DNA of 64,000 bases from Karstenula rhodostoma CBS 690.94 (GCA_010093485.1 MU001504.1:1185769-1249768); one strand, 5' to 3'. Positions 35,277 through 46,346 are shown, numbered from the stretch's first letter. The notes: generated from the letters alone by a model not told the origin. A program made the numbers and translations.

Positions 35277-37182
35277 TTCAAGATCGGGTGGTCACTTCGG
35301 AATGGGAGAGAATGATGGATGGTGAATCGTTGGTGTGGTGGGATTGAAAGTAATATACAGTGGGCGAGGGTTAGCCTTGCACTAACCAGCACGCTATGCA
35401 GGGTTATTTTTTGCAACAGAGATCGAAGATAAAGCGCCTGGGAAAGAACAATCTTGCATTCAAACGTGCCGTTTTGTTGTTCCCCAAACGGCAATTACGG
35501 TACGGCTAGTAGCGGACCAGCGAATGAAAGGCTTTGCGCCTTCGCTTCTTGCAGGGCCAAGTCTCGACCGGCAAGGCTAGTCCAACGCGCCGATGTGCGC
35601 CGAACACGCCGACCGCGCCCTACGAATCTACACAGCGACTGTCCAAGCAGATGTTTCGCGTTTGAATCGGAGCTCAGGGAAATCGCTGTACCATGCGTGA
35701 CCCTTATAGAGATGACGTACTCGTCCCTTCGGAATGGAGCAGTTGATGCGAAGACTTTGTTTCCCGGCGGAAAAGTACCTTGCTGGTGGTTTCCCGATGG
35801 ATGGCAGGGCAGAGGCAATACAAGGCCTTCAACGGGCGTCTCTGGCGTAGGCGGCTCAACTTAACAGCGACTGCGTAGGGAATTTTAGCGCCGTTGGGCC
35901 ATGTGATCAAACTTGTAAGCTTCGTCGACCGTCTTCGGGGCACCGTTGGCAATCACAGGGAATTGCGGAGAACAAAGCCGCGAACAGCCGACCGGTGAAC
36001 GCGACGCTTTTTTTCTGCGTCATTGTTCCTCTGACCAGAAGGATCGAGGTCTTCGCAGAGATTTCTTGCTACGGATAAATTTTGGACTGCGACCGGGGCG
36101 AAGAATGTACATGTTTGGAGATGCGGCTCTGCGACGCCACTAACCTTCCAAACCTCCGGGCTTCAATCCATTCTGTCAGATAACTCAGACTCCCTTCAGT
36201 GCTCTCACCACCTTCGCAAAGATCCTATACGTAAGGTTTTGTAACAATGTAGGAAAATCATATCCACATGTTAATAGCTTCCTCTTAAACGTTCACGGGT
36301 CTCCATCGACAAGGTAGCCTGTCCCTAACGACAAGCACGCTTTGCCGTTTTCGACTAGTGGCACTAGTCATCATTTGATCTAGCCTTAAGCCACCTTCAC
36401 TTGCACATCCAAGTACGAGGGTTGCACGCCCTCGAATCCCTTGTTTAACACCACCCCTTTGACTACCTGGCCCCGAGTCTCTTCCAGAAAGTACTGTACC
36501 TCGTTGGAACTTCAGTGTTCAAAGCTCAGTAGTACAAAGGTAGGCCTCAGGACGCCGGAACCACATTCACAGTAAGGCTGGCCCCCACCCTCAAGCGTTC
36601 AGGTCTCAGCCCGATAACACTACCGTAGAAACTGTAATCAAAGAGACACGCCGACGCTCTTGGCTGCATGCTAGAGGTCAAGCCACGGTGCATGCCATAG
36701 GTAACTATATAAAGTTTAGTACTTAGTTCGGCAGCTCCTAAAGTATTAATAGCTGCAGGGTTTCTTTTTCGTTGTATTCTCTCACAAATTTAATTTTCTT
36801 GCTATTTCCCAGTATTTAGTAGGCCTAGAGCAACACCTCTCCTAGTTAGCGGATGGCTGCAGCCAAGGGCATCGGCGTGGCTCCTATACGACGATTTCTA
36901 GGTATTTGAGTCTGCAGGATCACGCCTCGCAGAAGTCTTGACGCCTTTCGCAGGCCTGAAGATGCACCAGCAGTTGCGAATGGCGACCAATGCCTTTAGT
37001 GGTTAGCGTGTGGCGTTGGAGATGGTCTCAGCCTCGTCCCGTTGTTCAGTATTGTTTTCGTCCTCGTATATTCATAGATAAGCGATATTGGACCCGTGCT
37101 GAAGGTCCGGATGCGCAGTACGTAAAACTACCCATCCGCAACACGATGGCACTGTGACAAACACCATTTCCCCACACACGAG
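35277..37182. other. Intergenic between divergent genes
   Basis: 1.9 kb between ARO8 and the Cys-rich membrane protein. The right two thirds are more AT-rich than the surrounding gene DNA and hold many short direct stretches but no frame with a domain; possibly an old repeat. Confidence 0.45.
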
Positions 37183-39132
37183 ATGGGCACCAAATTCCTG
37201 TCTGGGTTGGGAGCAACTTTACTATGTCTTTCCTCACATACATCCGCTACGATGGATCGAGCCGCTCGAGGCTCCCGGCAGCCGCGAGGCTTTGACAGTT
37301 TCGATCAAACGTCGCAATCCAACTACAACGCGTCTTTCCGGGAACCGATGTTCCGTGCTCCAGCGGTGATGGAACCTGCTTCTGCAGGAGCGGGCAGCAC
37401 GAACGCCAAAGTCTTCACTAGGTTCTTCCGGAGGGATTCTTGTGATGATAACTGCAAAACTCTTTCGGACGGTGGGGTCGGCATATGCTGCCATACGTCA
37501 GATGGAGGAGGCTGGTGCTGCGGAGAACATGATAATTGTGGCCCAGGTAACGGAAATTATTGCGGGCCACATAAGAATACGTGTTCAGACCTAGGTAGTT
37601 GCGCCGCTCTTGAAGGTGGTGGTAAAGGGCGATGCTGTACTGGGTCAGATGTGAATGGCGGTTCCTGGTGCTGCGGCGAGCAAAATCTTTGTGGTGACGG
37701 GGTCAATGAGAATTACTGCTCTTGGGCCATGTGAGTACACGCTGTGACAAAGAGAATAAGGAGTTTGCTAAGACACTTGCTCCTTAGGGAGACTACTACA
37801 GTAGTTGAAACTGGAACAATAACCGAGACTGTCACGGATGTGTCTACCGTCACTGAACCTGGAGACACTGAGTGGTCCACAGTGACGTCCACCTCTATCA
37901 GTAAGACTTTCTTCATGTCTTCACCAAATTAATACAGCATACGCTGTGCAGGCACTTTCTCTACCTGACGTTTCAAAATCTCAGATGTGCTTTGCTAACC
38001 ACCTCCTAACAGAAGTTGTAACCATTTCCAGCGCCGATGTCGCCACTGAAGTCGAGTTTGTGACCCAAACCGCCCCCGCGAGGCTAGCAAAAAGACTTTC
38101 GCTCCCCAAGGCCACCTCAGTGGCACTATCAACAGCCTTGCACCCTCGAATAGCACAAGAGCGGCGAACCTTGCTCATCACAGGCGCGCCGTTGCAACGT
38201 CGAGATATTATCACGAGCACAATCACCAGTAAGCTTATCAGTTTCGAGCTTCAATCATCACAAACGTCTAATTACAGCGATAGCCACTTCTACTTCTTAC
38301 GAGACTCAGACCGACACGGATGCGGTTACTAGCACGGAACTTGTATGTATGGTGATCTTATGAGCGCGCCATACATTGACATGAACGACAGTCTTCGGTG
38401 ACCAGTACGTCGACGTCGGTCCTTGTGTCCACGTTGACTTCTGTCCTCAACGCCAAAACAACTACCACAATTACCTCAACGATTACTCAACCCGCAGCGC
38501 CAACGAGCCCAGATGGACAGGACGATGACAATCAGTCTTCACAACCAAGCGGAGGCGCGACGGGAGGTGGAGGTACAACGGGAAGCGGAGGTGGCAGTGG
38601 AGATGGCTTGAGCACTGGTGCGATAGCCGGCATTGGAGCTGGCGCAGGCGTTGGCGCCCTCGTCATATGCGCCACAATATTCTTCCTATGGCGTCGCCAC
38701 CACGAGAAAAAGAACCGAGAACACATCGCCGCCCTTGCCACTGCCACGGGGCAGTACGGCAGCCCAAACCCAGATCACACGCGACGACCCATGGCCGGAA
38801 TCGAGCCAGCAAAATACGACCAAATGCCTGTACATCCGAGAGAGAGATACAGCGACCTCATGCCGACGAATGGCACTACATCACCTAGTCCGCCGTACGC
38901 TCCTGCGGGCTATGGTTACGAGTTAGCGAGTTCGCCAGTGCCACAGCAGTTTTATCCCAGACCTCCGAGCCCGCAGACAGCAGAGTATCAGAGGGGGTAT
39001 AGCACTGGCAGTTATGTGGAGATGCACCATTCGGCACCTGTCGAGGTGTCGGGTTTACACTCCCCACGACCGCAGCCGCTACATCACATGGGTGGAACCA
39101 ATTCATCCCACATGGATGAGTGGAGACGGTAG
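37183..39132 (+). CDS. Cys-rich single-pass membrane protein, wall-sensor-like
   Basis: Five exons (37183-37730, 37788-37900, 38013-38228, 38278-38342, 38392-39132) join in frame to 560 residues. Order: signal peptide (1-22), a dibasic FFRRDSC site near 84, two Cys modules (102-127 CCHTSDGGGWCCGEHDNCG and 151-179 CCTGSDVNGGSWCCGEQNLC), a long Thr/Ser/Val-rich stalk with ETxTxxTV repeats, a Gly-rich hinge, one transmembrane helix about 390-413 (GALVICATIFFLW) followed by RRHHEKK, and a ~145-residue Pro/Tyr-rich cytoplasmic tail. This is the architecture of Wsc/Mid2-type cell wall stress sensors, but the Cys modules are not a WSC domain and I do not recognise them. Introns fall in the repetitive stalk. 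Function is inferred from layout only. Confidence 0.75.
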
Positions 39133-39525
39133 TCAGATGTGTGATGGAGCTGACTAATGTGTGGACTAAGCAGTTTTCTATGCCTACATTAGGTCATAGA
39201 TTAGTCCATTTTCCATTCATATTCTCGCGTCCATGTTATAACGCTATTTGAATGTAACGTGCCTACTATACTCCAAGTAGGTGGATTAACCGACATCAAT
39301 ATTTCTCGGCTTAGAGCTTTACTTCATATCCTTGAAGAGCTTAGAAACGGCTTTAGGGATATGCTAGGAGAATATCACCGGTTTGTTGAAAGTAGTCCCA
39401 AGCCTCCACTAATGCAGTACCTCAACGGAAGATTGAGAACTGCGTCGACCCTCCTGGCGTGACACAGTGTACTCAGACTTTTGACCAGGCACTGTACACT
39501 ACCCTGTCTCAAGGACGACTAGATT
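39133..39525. other. Intergenic, convergent 3' ends
   Basis: A 67-codon frame at 39259-39462 begins with GTG and has no family; nothing else seen. Confidence 0.45.
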
Positions 39526-41097
39526 TCAAAGCCTGACAACACCGGTGGTAGGCCCCAGAACACAATCGATGGCCGTTGCCGTTCGTTGGACAACCAAATC
39601 CACTTCCTCACGGTTGATATCGTACGCCGGAGCTAGTACTACCAGGTCGCCATTCACCCCATCTACTACGCCGCCACCAGGGAGCAGCACGATTTCGAAC
39701 TTCTGCAGGCCTGCTGCATGGATCGTAGGCGCGACTTTCTGCTTTACGGGAAACGGCTCTTTGGTATTCCTGTCCTTGACCAACTCACTCTGCACCATGT
39801 TAGAATTATCAAGGCTTCGATCAATCGAAGAATTGGCAATACGTACCGCCCACGCAAGACCTCGTCCCCGTAGGTCGCCAACATTTGGATGAGTGCCCAA
39901 CTGCGCTCTCAACCTCTCTCCAAGATAATCTCCCATCTTCCCGCAGTTCTCGACCAAGCCTTCATCATGAATGACCTGCTGGACCTCGTACACCGCTGCA
40001 CACGCCAACGGGTGTCCGTCATACGTCTGTCTACACATCAGCATCCACTACCCACGCTCACCCACTCCCCGACTCACCTGAAAATGCACAAAAGCCTTGG
40101 TCCCCCTGTCCAAAACATCCACGATCTTCTTCCCCACCATCAGCGCGCCAACAGGCGCATACCCCGCCCCCAGCCCCTTCGCCACAGTCTGCAAGTCCGG
40201 CACAACGCCCTCCCACGCATGCAGCGACCCCGTCCGCCCCATCCCCGCAAACACCCCGTCCAGAATGAACAGCGCACCGCGTCTCTCGTACACCTCCGTC
40301 ATCCTCCCCAGCTACCCCGGCACCGGCGCCACCGCGCCCAATGTCAGCCCCGCCATCGTCTCCAACACGACACCGCACACCGTCCGCGGGCTCACGCGCT
40401 GGAACTCGTCCTCCAGCTCCTGCGCAAGCCGCTCGACGTATGCCTGCGTCGACTCGCCCTGTCGGAGATCGTGGTAGGGATAGCACGGGGAAACGTGCGA
40501 CATGTACCCGCTAAGCAGGGGCTTGTAGATAGTCCTCCACGCCTCGTAGCCTAATATATCGAGCGCGCCCAACGTGTTTCCGTAGTAGCTCCTATCCCTT
40601 GTCATAAACCTCTTTTACTCTAGTTCGCCTTTCTCGACGTGGTACTGCCGCGCCATCTTGATGGTGGCTTCGATGGCCTCGGAGCCGGAGCCTGTGACGA
40701 AGACCTTCTGCAGTTGTCTGTTTGTGGAGTCGACGAGGAACCTGGCGAGCTTTTCGTACGCCGGCGTCGTGAAGTGTGGTGCGAAGCAGTATTCTACGGC
40801 GTTGAGTTGTTGTTGCATGGCACGCTTTACTCGGGGGTGGTTGTCCCCGATGCAGGACACTGCGGCGCCGTTTAAGGTATCGTATATGGCGGTTCTAGTA
40901 GAGGTGTGCAGGTAGTGGCCCTCTGCGCGCACTATACTGGGCGGCTCGGTTGAGAGTGAAGCATGTAGGACTGAGCTGGAACTGCTTCTGTGGGGATGGT
41001 TTGAGAGGACATTGTAGAGTCTGGTTACGAATGCTCAAAACCTGTCAAAGAGTGATATTTGTTCAGCGTCATGCGTTTCCATCATATTTCCTGCCAT
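39526..41097 (-). pseudogene. Class III aminotransferase with three in-frame stops
   Basis: PLP-dependent class III (4-aminobutyrate/ornithine-type) aminotransferase. One minus-strand frame carries the whole family: SVLHASLSTEPPSIVRAEGHYL, TGSGSEAIEATIKMARQY, SYYGNTLGALDILGYEAWR, AVAPVPG, FILDGVFAGMGRTG, AKGLGAGYAPVGALMVGKK with the PLP lysine, and, after a 51-nt intron (40027-40077), TYDGHPLACAAVYEVQ. A second intron (39790-39846) is in frame. The frame is broken at 41035-41037 (TGA), 40615-40617 (TAA) and 40312-40314 (TAG), none removable by a plausible intron. TAA and TAG fit CAA and CAG with C-to-T changes at CpA, the RIP context. The usual Asp-Glu-Val after the sheet is DGV. The first stop lies before the conserved domain, so only the other two are surely disabling. 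Confidence 0.8.
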
Positions 41098-41618
41098 TGT
41101 GTTTACGGCGTGTTGAGCGCAGAGGGGCAGATGAGCGTTGACGGGACTAGTAGCCGATGCGACGTGGGGCAACGTAGCTACAGTCCAAGAGTGGGAAGCG
41201 AATAACAGTGAGTGTGAGATTGTGTTTCTACTCGTTATCTGTCGTGAGAGTTAGAAATGTTGAGTTACTGGGTGTAAGGTTCTGATCTAGGAGGTAGATT
41301 TATTGTGCCAGGCATCAGCTCCTGCGTATCCAAGACGTAAGTCCAGCCGTGTTCCCCTGATTGAAGGAATTGCATCCAGCCTCAGTTCATTCTCACGAGG
41401 TTCACCTCACCCTATACACGGCATGGGTTCCATTGTCAACGCATCAACCATCACAGTGTAAAATATGACACAACCTGTTCATATCGTGATTCGAGCCCTA
41501 GGTATATCACATCGAAATTTTCTCCTTCCCGTAGAACGCCAATGCTTGCCCAATCCGAACCATGCTTCCTTCCTATCCCGCGTATAGCTATGCCCACGGT
41601 TCCAGCTCGACCCGCCTC
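41098..41618. other. Intergenic, no gene seen
   Basis: Separates the broken aminotransferase from OST2. No feature recognised. Confidence 0.45.
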
Positions 41619-42171
41619 TCAGTTTATGAAGTTGATGCAGAAGAAGTGCAGGATTAACGAGCCGAAGACGAAATCGGCGAATGCGCGCTCGTGAGAGATG
41701 CTCTCGAACTCGGCCTTGTTTTCGGGGTTGGTCTGGATGCGGAGGGAAGCGGTAAGGACGAATTGGCCAACGGTTGCGCTGAAGCCGGAGAGGAAGGCAT
41801 TGAAGGGCTGTGTCTCAGTTAGCTGTTGCTCATTCAAGGATGGTTTTGTGCATGTCCCATCACAACACAGGGCAGCGCGCCACATCCTGATAAGACGTAA
41901 CGGTTGCGGGGTGTGCAGTGGGCATGAGGATCTGGACTGTACGTACAAAGTTGCCCACGATCAGACAGTAGACGAATTGCAGCACACCAACCACAATCAA
42001 AAAGAACATGAAGCTATCCAGGAGCTTGACCCGCTGCGGCGTCTTGTTGACATATTTGTTCCACACGCCCTGCACAATCTCCTGCGCATCCACCGAGCCG
42101 CTCTTGTTTGCTTTCGGCGCACTCGATGTGGTCACAGAAGACTTCTCGGGAACGCGCGATTTGGGCGCCAT
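41619..42171 (-). CDS. OST2: Oligosaccharyltransferase subunit OST2/DAD1
   Basis: Small essential membrane subunit of the ER oligosaccharyltransferase that N-glycosylates nascent proteins. Coding sequence is complement of 41947-42171 and 41619-41807; the 139-nt intron (GTACGT donor) is in phase 0. Product 137 residues, close to yeast Ost2. The DAD1 signature is complete: [55 protein letters not shown], and the C-terminal [20 protein letters not shown]. Three hydrophobic helices are visible. The start is [10 protein letters not shown]; the longer open frame upstream is untranslated leader. Confidence 0.95.
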
Positions 42172-42508
42172 TTTGAAGTCGATTGGAGGGGGGGAGGCGG
42201 GGAGAATTGGAAAGGCGGAACGTGGTGCTCTCTCTGGAGCTTGAGGCCAGTTGGAGAGTTGGGAGGCCCGTGCGTGATTACGTGGACGGACGTGTTCCTG
42301 GCAGCTGGTGGCAGGGATGCAAGCTGAGCGCGGAGCTCGGCTTTCCGGGAGCGATGATACAATAATGGGCGCCCGAGCTCCATGAGCTCCCCGCGCCATA
42401 GCGAGCTGTTGGTAGTCGAGGCACAACAACGTCGTCACACCATCTTACACGACTGCCTTCTTCACTGCCGCTGAACTCACTCAACAGCCGCTACTACACA
42501 AAGCAACA
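42172..42508. promoter_or_regulatory. Bidirectional promoter of OST2 and the TMEM14-like gene
   Basis: The start codons are divergent and 337 bp apart. No specific motif was assigned. Confidence 0.5.
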
Positions 42509-42934
42509 ATGGTGAGCAAGCTACATACCGCGCGATGCATGCGCTAACACAACACCAGGCTCTCGACAACATCGGCCTCATTCTCGGCGCTCTCACCGCG
42601 GGAGGTGGCATCACTGGCTACGTTCGCACTGGCTCTGTGCCATCTGTTGCTGCAGGTGTCTCTGTCGGCACTCTTGTATGATGCCCACCTCTCACAATCC
42701 GGCCAGAAGAGCATGCTCTAACACCAACTGCAGTACATCCTGGGCGCCCTTCGCATCCGCAACGCCCAACCATACGGTGTCGAACTCGGCCTCTTGGCTT
42801 CCGTCGTACTTGCTGGCAGCTCCTTCCCTCGCGCCATCAAGACGCAGAAGCCGCTGCCAATCGGGCTCAGCCTGTTGGCTGCTTTCGGACTGTGGGCTTT
42901 TGGTTCGGCGTGGTCGCGCGGACGGGCGAACTAG
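42509..42934 (+). CDS. TMEM14-family small membrane protein
   Basis: Four-helix membrane protein of the TMEM14 (UPF0136) family; animal TMEM14C acts in mitochondrial porphyrin transport, fungal roles are little known. Exons are 42509-42511, 42559-42675 and 42734-42934, giving 106 residues. The first coding exon is the ATG alone, followed at once by a GTGAGC donor; the second exon opens with ALDNIGLILGALTAGGGITG, the usual family start after the initiator Met. Helices follow in GSVPSVAAGVSVGTL, LGLLASVVLAGSSFPRAI and LPIGLSLLAAFGLWAFG. The gene was built by splicing because no long single frame covers it. Identification rests on the N-terminal and Gly-rich pattern. Confidence 0.82.
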
Positions 42935-43094
42935 GCAGGAAGGAAGAGAATGGGATAGTGGGATATGATTAGAGACGGAGGAATTGTACGAAGCTAGGAG
43001 TGAGATCATGATACGCCCGGATTGCCCAACTGCTGAAATGGTATGCTTTCTTGAAGTGATTGCCTTCGTACCAAGTATCAATATACATGACCCG

Positions 43095-43663
43095 CTTTTT
43101 TGGTCCCTTCGTGCATTGGCAAAGCGCAACGCCTTATGTTATCCACCCCTTCCTTTATTTACCCGCCCTCATAGTGATCGTATACAATAGATACATGACA
43201 ATATAACGTTTATATTTGGGCTGTCAGCTAGGGACAACAATACCTAAGATGGATTATTAGGAATATACTCTACAGACGTATAATATAGCAAGTTACTGTA
43301 GGATTATAAGAAAGGCTTTAGTTTTATAGATGTATTATAGAGTAAGTTACTACAGGATCAGGTGCGTGCCGATTCCAGCTTTTTATGTCGGCCAGGGGTA
43401 AAACTATCTAGGATAAATTATCAGGGGAATGCTCTACGGACGTATAATATAGCAAGTTACCCTTGGCCGCTTTTTTGGTCCTCCTTCGTTCGTGCATTGG
43501 CAGCACAAACGCGCCTTCTTGTCCCCTGTTTCATGGATCCACCCCGCCTTATGTGATTCTCTACAATATAGCAAGTTACTATAGGATTATACAAAAGGCT
43601 TTAGTTTTATAGACGTATTATAGAGTGAGTTACTACAGGATTAAGTGCGCGCCGATTCTAGCT
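43095..43663. repeat. Composite of duplicated short repeats
   Basis: Three unit types recur. A 53-bp unit lies at 43244-43296 and 43408-43460. A 97-bp unit lies at 43284-43380 and 43567-43663 (about 90 percent identical by eye). A unit starting CTTTTTTGGTCC and containing CGTGCATTGGC lies near 43095 and 43468. A RIP-mutated copy of the last is at about 63492. The left part precedes and the right edge abuts the Myb-like gene. Probably pieces of a transposon I cannot name. Confidence 0.75.
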
Positions 43664-44519
43664 CGCTAAGACGAACGATACGCTCAGTTCTCCGGCGAGT
43701 GCGTTGCGTCAAGATTCCGTACCCATCTCTGCATTCCAGCAGGCAGGCCGTTCCGACCAGGGCGTCGCCAAGAAGGTCGCTATCGAGCCCCCGACAACAA
43801 CCACGCCAGACCTGGCTCAACGACTAACCCCGGTATCTTCCTTCTCACGTGCTGCTTGGTCCGACGAGGAAGCAAAAAAGCTCGTACGTCTCAGGGAGGG
43901 AAATGGAAACGAGCAAATTCCATTCGAAGACTTTGTTCATGAGTTTCCCGGGCGCACGGCAACATCAATGCGCCAACGACGATATTACAAGATAAAGCCC
44001 AAGTAACAAAACATTCCCTGGAAAAAGCAGAAGACCACGCTTCCCAATGATTCTCAACAAGGCGACCACGACGCAGTGGCTGACGAACCCACGTTACCCC
44101 GTGCACCCGCTCGCTGGAGTGATGAGGACGACAAAAAGCTGTTGCGATTGAGGCAGGGGAACGGTGATGGACAGGTGCCATTCGAAGAGTTCCTTCATGA
44201 GTTTCCTGGTCGATCCCTACGAGCAATACAACGCAGACACGACACCTTGATGCCCAAGATCCCAAGTAAACCGCCAGAGATCGATGTTGATGCAATCGAA
44301 GACGAGGCTTTACTGTCTGACGATGAGCAAGACGAAAATTTGGAAGTTCTGCCACTGCTCCCCGAGGAAATCGCCTCGAGAGTTCTCTGTCCGAACAGCG
44401 ATCGTGGGTGCGCAAGATGGTTTGCGACCTTCGCCGATGCCAACAACCATGCCAATCGTTTCTGTGACAGGCGCGCCAAAGAAGGCCCTCTCTCATGGGA
44501 ACATAAAGACCGGATGTAA
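43662..44519 (+). pseudogene. Myb/SANT-like gene, 5'-truncated, with one in-frame stop
   Basis: A single frame encodes two Myb/SANT-like helix repeats: WSDEEAKKLVRLREGNGNEQ with FEDFVHEFPGRT, and WSDEDDKKLLRLRQGNGDGQ with FEEFLHEFPGRS, then an acidic segment and a Cys/His-containing end (CPNSDRGCARWF, NNHANRFCD). The repeats are about 70 percent alike, so they arose by duplication. TAA at 44004-44006 separates them; no GT-AG pair nearby removes it in frame, and CAA to TAA is the RIP-type change. The frame has no ATG before the first repeat and opens exactly where the 97-bp repeat ends (43663), suggesting that repeat insertion cut off the 5' end. The second half alone might still be translated from an internal start. 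Confidence 0.6.
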
Positions 44520-44678
44520 CCCAATGCCTTTGCCAGTCAGATATAATACTTGATCCTAGTTCGGCACCCCACCGAGTTCCTTTACTGTGCTTTGCCGCGG
44601 CTTCCAGAAGCTCGCGAAGTATCATATTTGACTTGATCCTAGTATAACTCAGCTTACTATACAAATTTATAATCTTGA

Positions 44679-45128
44679 CCTAGTACTGCATCGTCGGTGT
44701 TCACCTCATCAACAAAGTACGACTGGCGTCGCGCGAATAAGTTTACTGGCCAAATCGCTCAAGATCTTCAAGCGGCACCAGATAGACCCACTATCGTAAG
44801 CATTGGCTCGGATGGGTTCAGCTGCAACACGGGCTTGATACAACCTTTCCTGGAGCGAGTGGTCTCGTGCGACATGGTCATCCGACACAATTTCATCGCT
44901 TACAGAAATGGTAATGGCCCTTCGCTTAATGAAACCCTACTCCTCTTGCGTTATGGCTTGTGTTGGTGGAAGGACTACAGGTCGGAATGCATTCTCCAGG
45001 AATTGAATGGTTCTTTACCTCCAGGAAGCCTGCAAAAGATCGATGAACTGATAGCATGGTGGGATGAACAGCAGCATCGCAAGGATTTGCGCCGTGAGTA
45101 CTGCCTTGTTTCTGGTCGCAACTTGTGA
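44679..45128 (+). CDS. Hypothetical protein fragment
   Basis: An open frame of about 150 codons without an early ATG, containing KYDWRRANKFTGQIAQDLQ, PTIVSIGSDGFSCNTGL and LLRYGLCWWKDYRSECIL. Codon use looks protein-like, but I recognise no domain. It may be an internal exon or a truncated gene; it could belong with the Myb-like relic upstream. Confidence 0.3.
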   Translation, partial: PSTASSVFTSSTKYDWRRANKFTGQIAQDLQAAPDRPTIVSIGSDGFSCNTGLIQPFLERVVSCDMVIRHNFIAYRNGNGPSLNETLLLLRYGLCWWKDYRSECILQELNGSLPPGSLQKIDELIAWWDEQQHRKDLRREYCLVSGRNL

Positions 45129-45285
45129 AAGGATGATGTCTATGCACATGTCTATTATGCTGGTATGGTCAGCTTTATATATACGTAGCAGAGATATTTT
45201 CGAACTATTGCGAGTTCGATAGGAAAACTTGGAGGCGGTCCCGTTGTCGCCTGGTTGTCGGAGTCCAATAGCTCCTTCCTATGAT

Positions 45286-45606
45286 TCACGTCCAAGTTTG
45301 GCCAGCAGTCAACAAAAACCTCCTTGCTGGACTATTGTCCATGGTCCCGTTCCAGAGCTCGTTGATGTCGACCCAGTCCAGCCAGGTCAGGCCTTGGATG
45401 CATCGATGGTAAATTTCCCACAACGCTGTCATATTGGTGTCACGACCTTTTTGATCGTCGAGATAATGACACAGAAGATATACGTAGATGAGTTTGCGCA
45501 ATATTGGAACTGCCTCCTGGGCCCCCACTGGTTCCGACGTATTCTTCACCAGGCTTGGCGAGCTCGTCGAAGCAAGGCCTGGATACAGCTCGAACACACG
45601 CGGCGA
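45286..45606 (-). pseudogene. Hypothetical protein fragment, no start codon
   Basis: The minus-strand frame (LIYVYLLCHYLDDQKGRD, ALWEIYHRCIQGLTWLDWVD) has better coding character than the overlapping plus-strand frame, lacks an ATG at its 5' end and stops at 45286. Family not recognised. Confidence 0.3.
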
Positions 45607-45612
45607 AACTAG

Positions 45613-45959
45613 TTGCTAGTAGAGGTTTTATTGTGTATTAAGGAATCTGCATTAAAGCTTCTCCGGTGCTGGAATGTATCAATCAGTACAGCCTAACGAT
45701 TTCGCCTATGGATACAGCCGCGGTCTTGTTCGGGCAGGGATTAAAGCCAGCGAGTTACCACAAGATACAAGTGACAGAAAGTGTTGGGTGGCATTTTGTG
45801 GACTGGCGCGACATGCCTCTAAAAAAGACGTGTCGGGGGGAAATCGGGGGGACAGGTTTCCTTCGCCTGGGAACAGGAAAAGAGAAAAAAGAACTGTAGT
45901 GAGTGAAGTAAATCCTACAAAGTTCACCCCTTAAAGGTTCAAATCCCTTTAGGTAAAAA
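45613..45959. other. Boundary segment before the AT-rich block
   Basis: Base composition is still balanced until about 45945, then changes within a few tens of bases. A frame at 45674-45934 has no recognisable product. GGTTCAAATCC at 45936-45946 resembles a tRNA T-arm/B-box, without a matching tRNA. Confidence 0.45.
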
Positions 45960-46318
45960 CTTTCACTTTCTATCTACGCCTTCTTTCACTTACTATCTAC
46001 GCCTTCCCCCACCTGCCTTATCTTTTACTTAGCTAGCTATAACCTCCCTTAATAGCTTTACTAATATAATCGCTATACTTCTCTTATTATACCCTAGGTA
46101 CTTCTACCCCTCTACTCCTATCCCCTTAAATCTTAATACCACTACTACTACTACCCCTATAATTAACTATAAACTATATACCTACTTAGGGAAATAATAA
46201 GTTTCTTTTATCCCTAGTAGTATTTAACTAATATAATTCTAATAAATTAAAGATACTAATTATAAATTAGCTTACTTAAGTTAGTTACTAAATATACTAA
46301 TAAAGAAGGGGAAGGAAG

Positions 46319-46346
46319 AAAAAAAAAAAAAAAAAAAAAAAAAAAA
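46319..46346 (+). repeat. Poly(A) tract
   Basis: Twenty-eight consecutive A, just inside the AT-rich block. It could be the tail of a LINE-like insertion or a simple repeat. Confidence 0.7.

Noticed and set aside
39259..39462. 67-codon frame
   Set aside because: Begins with GTG, no homology and no intron or regulatory context.
41491..41510. GATTCGAGCCC, like a tRNA T-loop
   Set aside because: Flanking bases do not form the T stem and no cloverleaf can be drawn.
45936..45946. GGTTCAAATCC, like a tRNA T-arm or SINE B-box
   Set aside because: No matching D-arm/A-box or acceptor stem pairing was found upstream.
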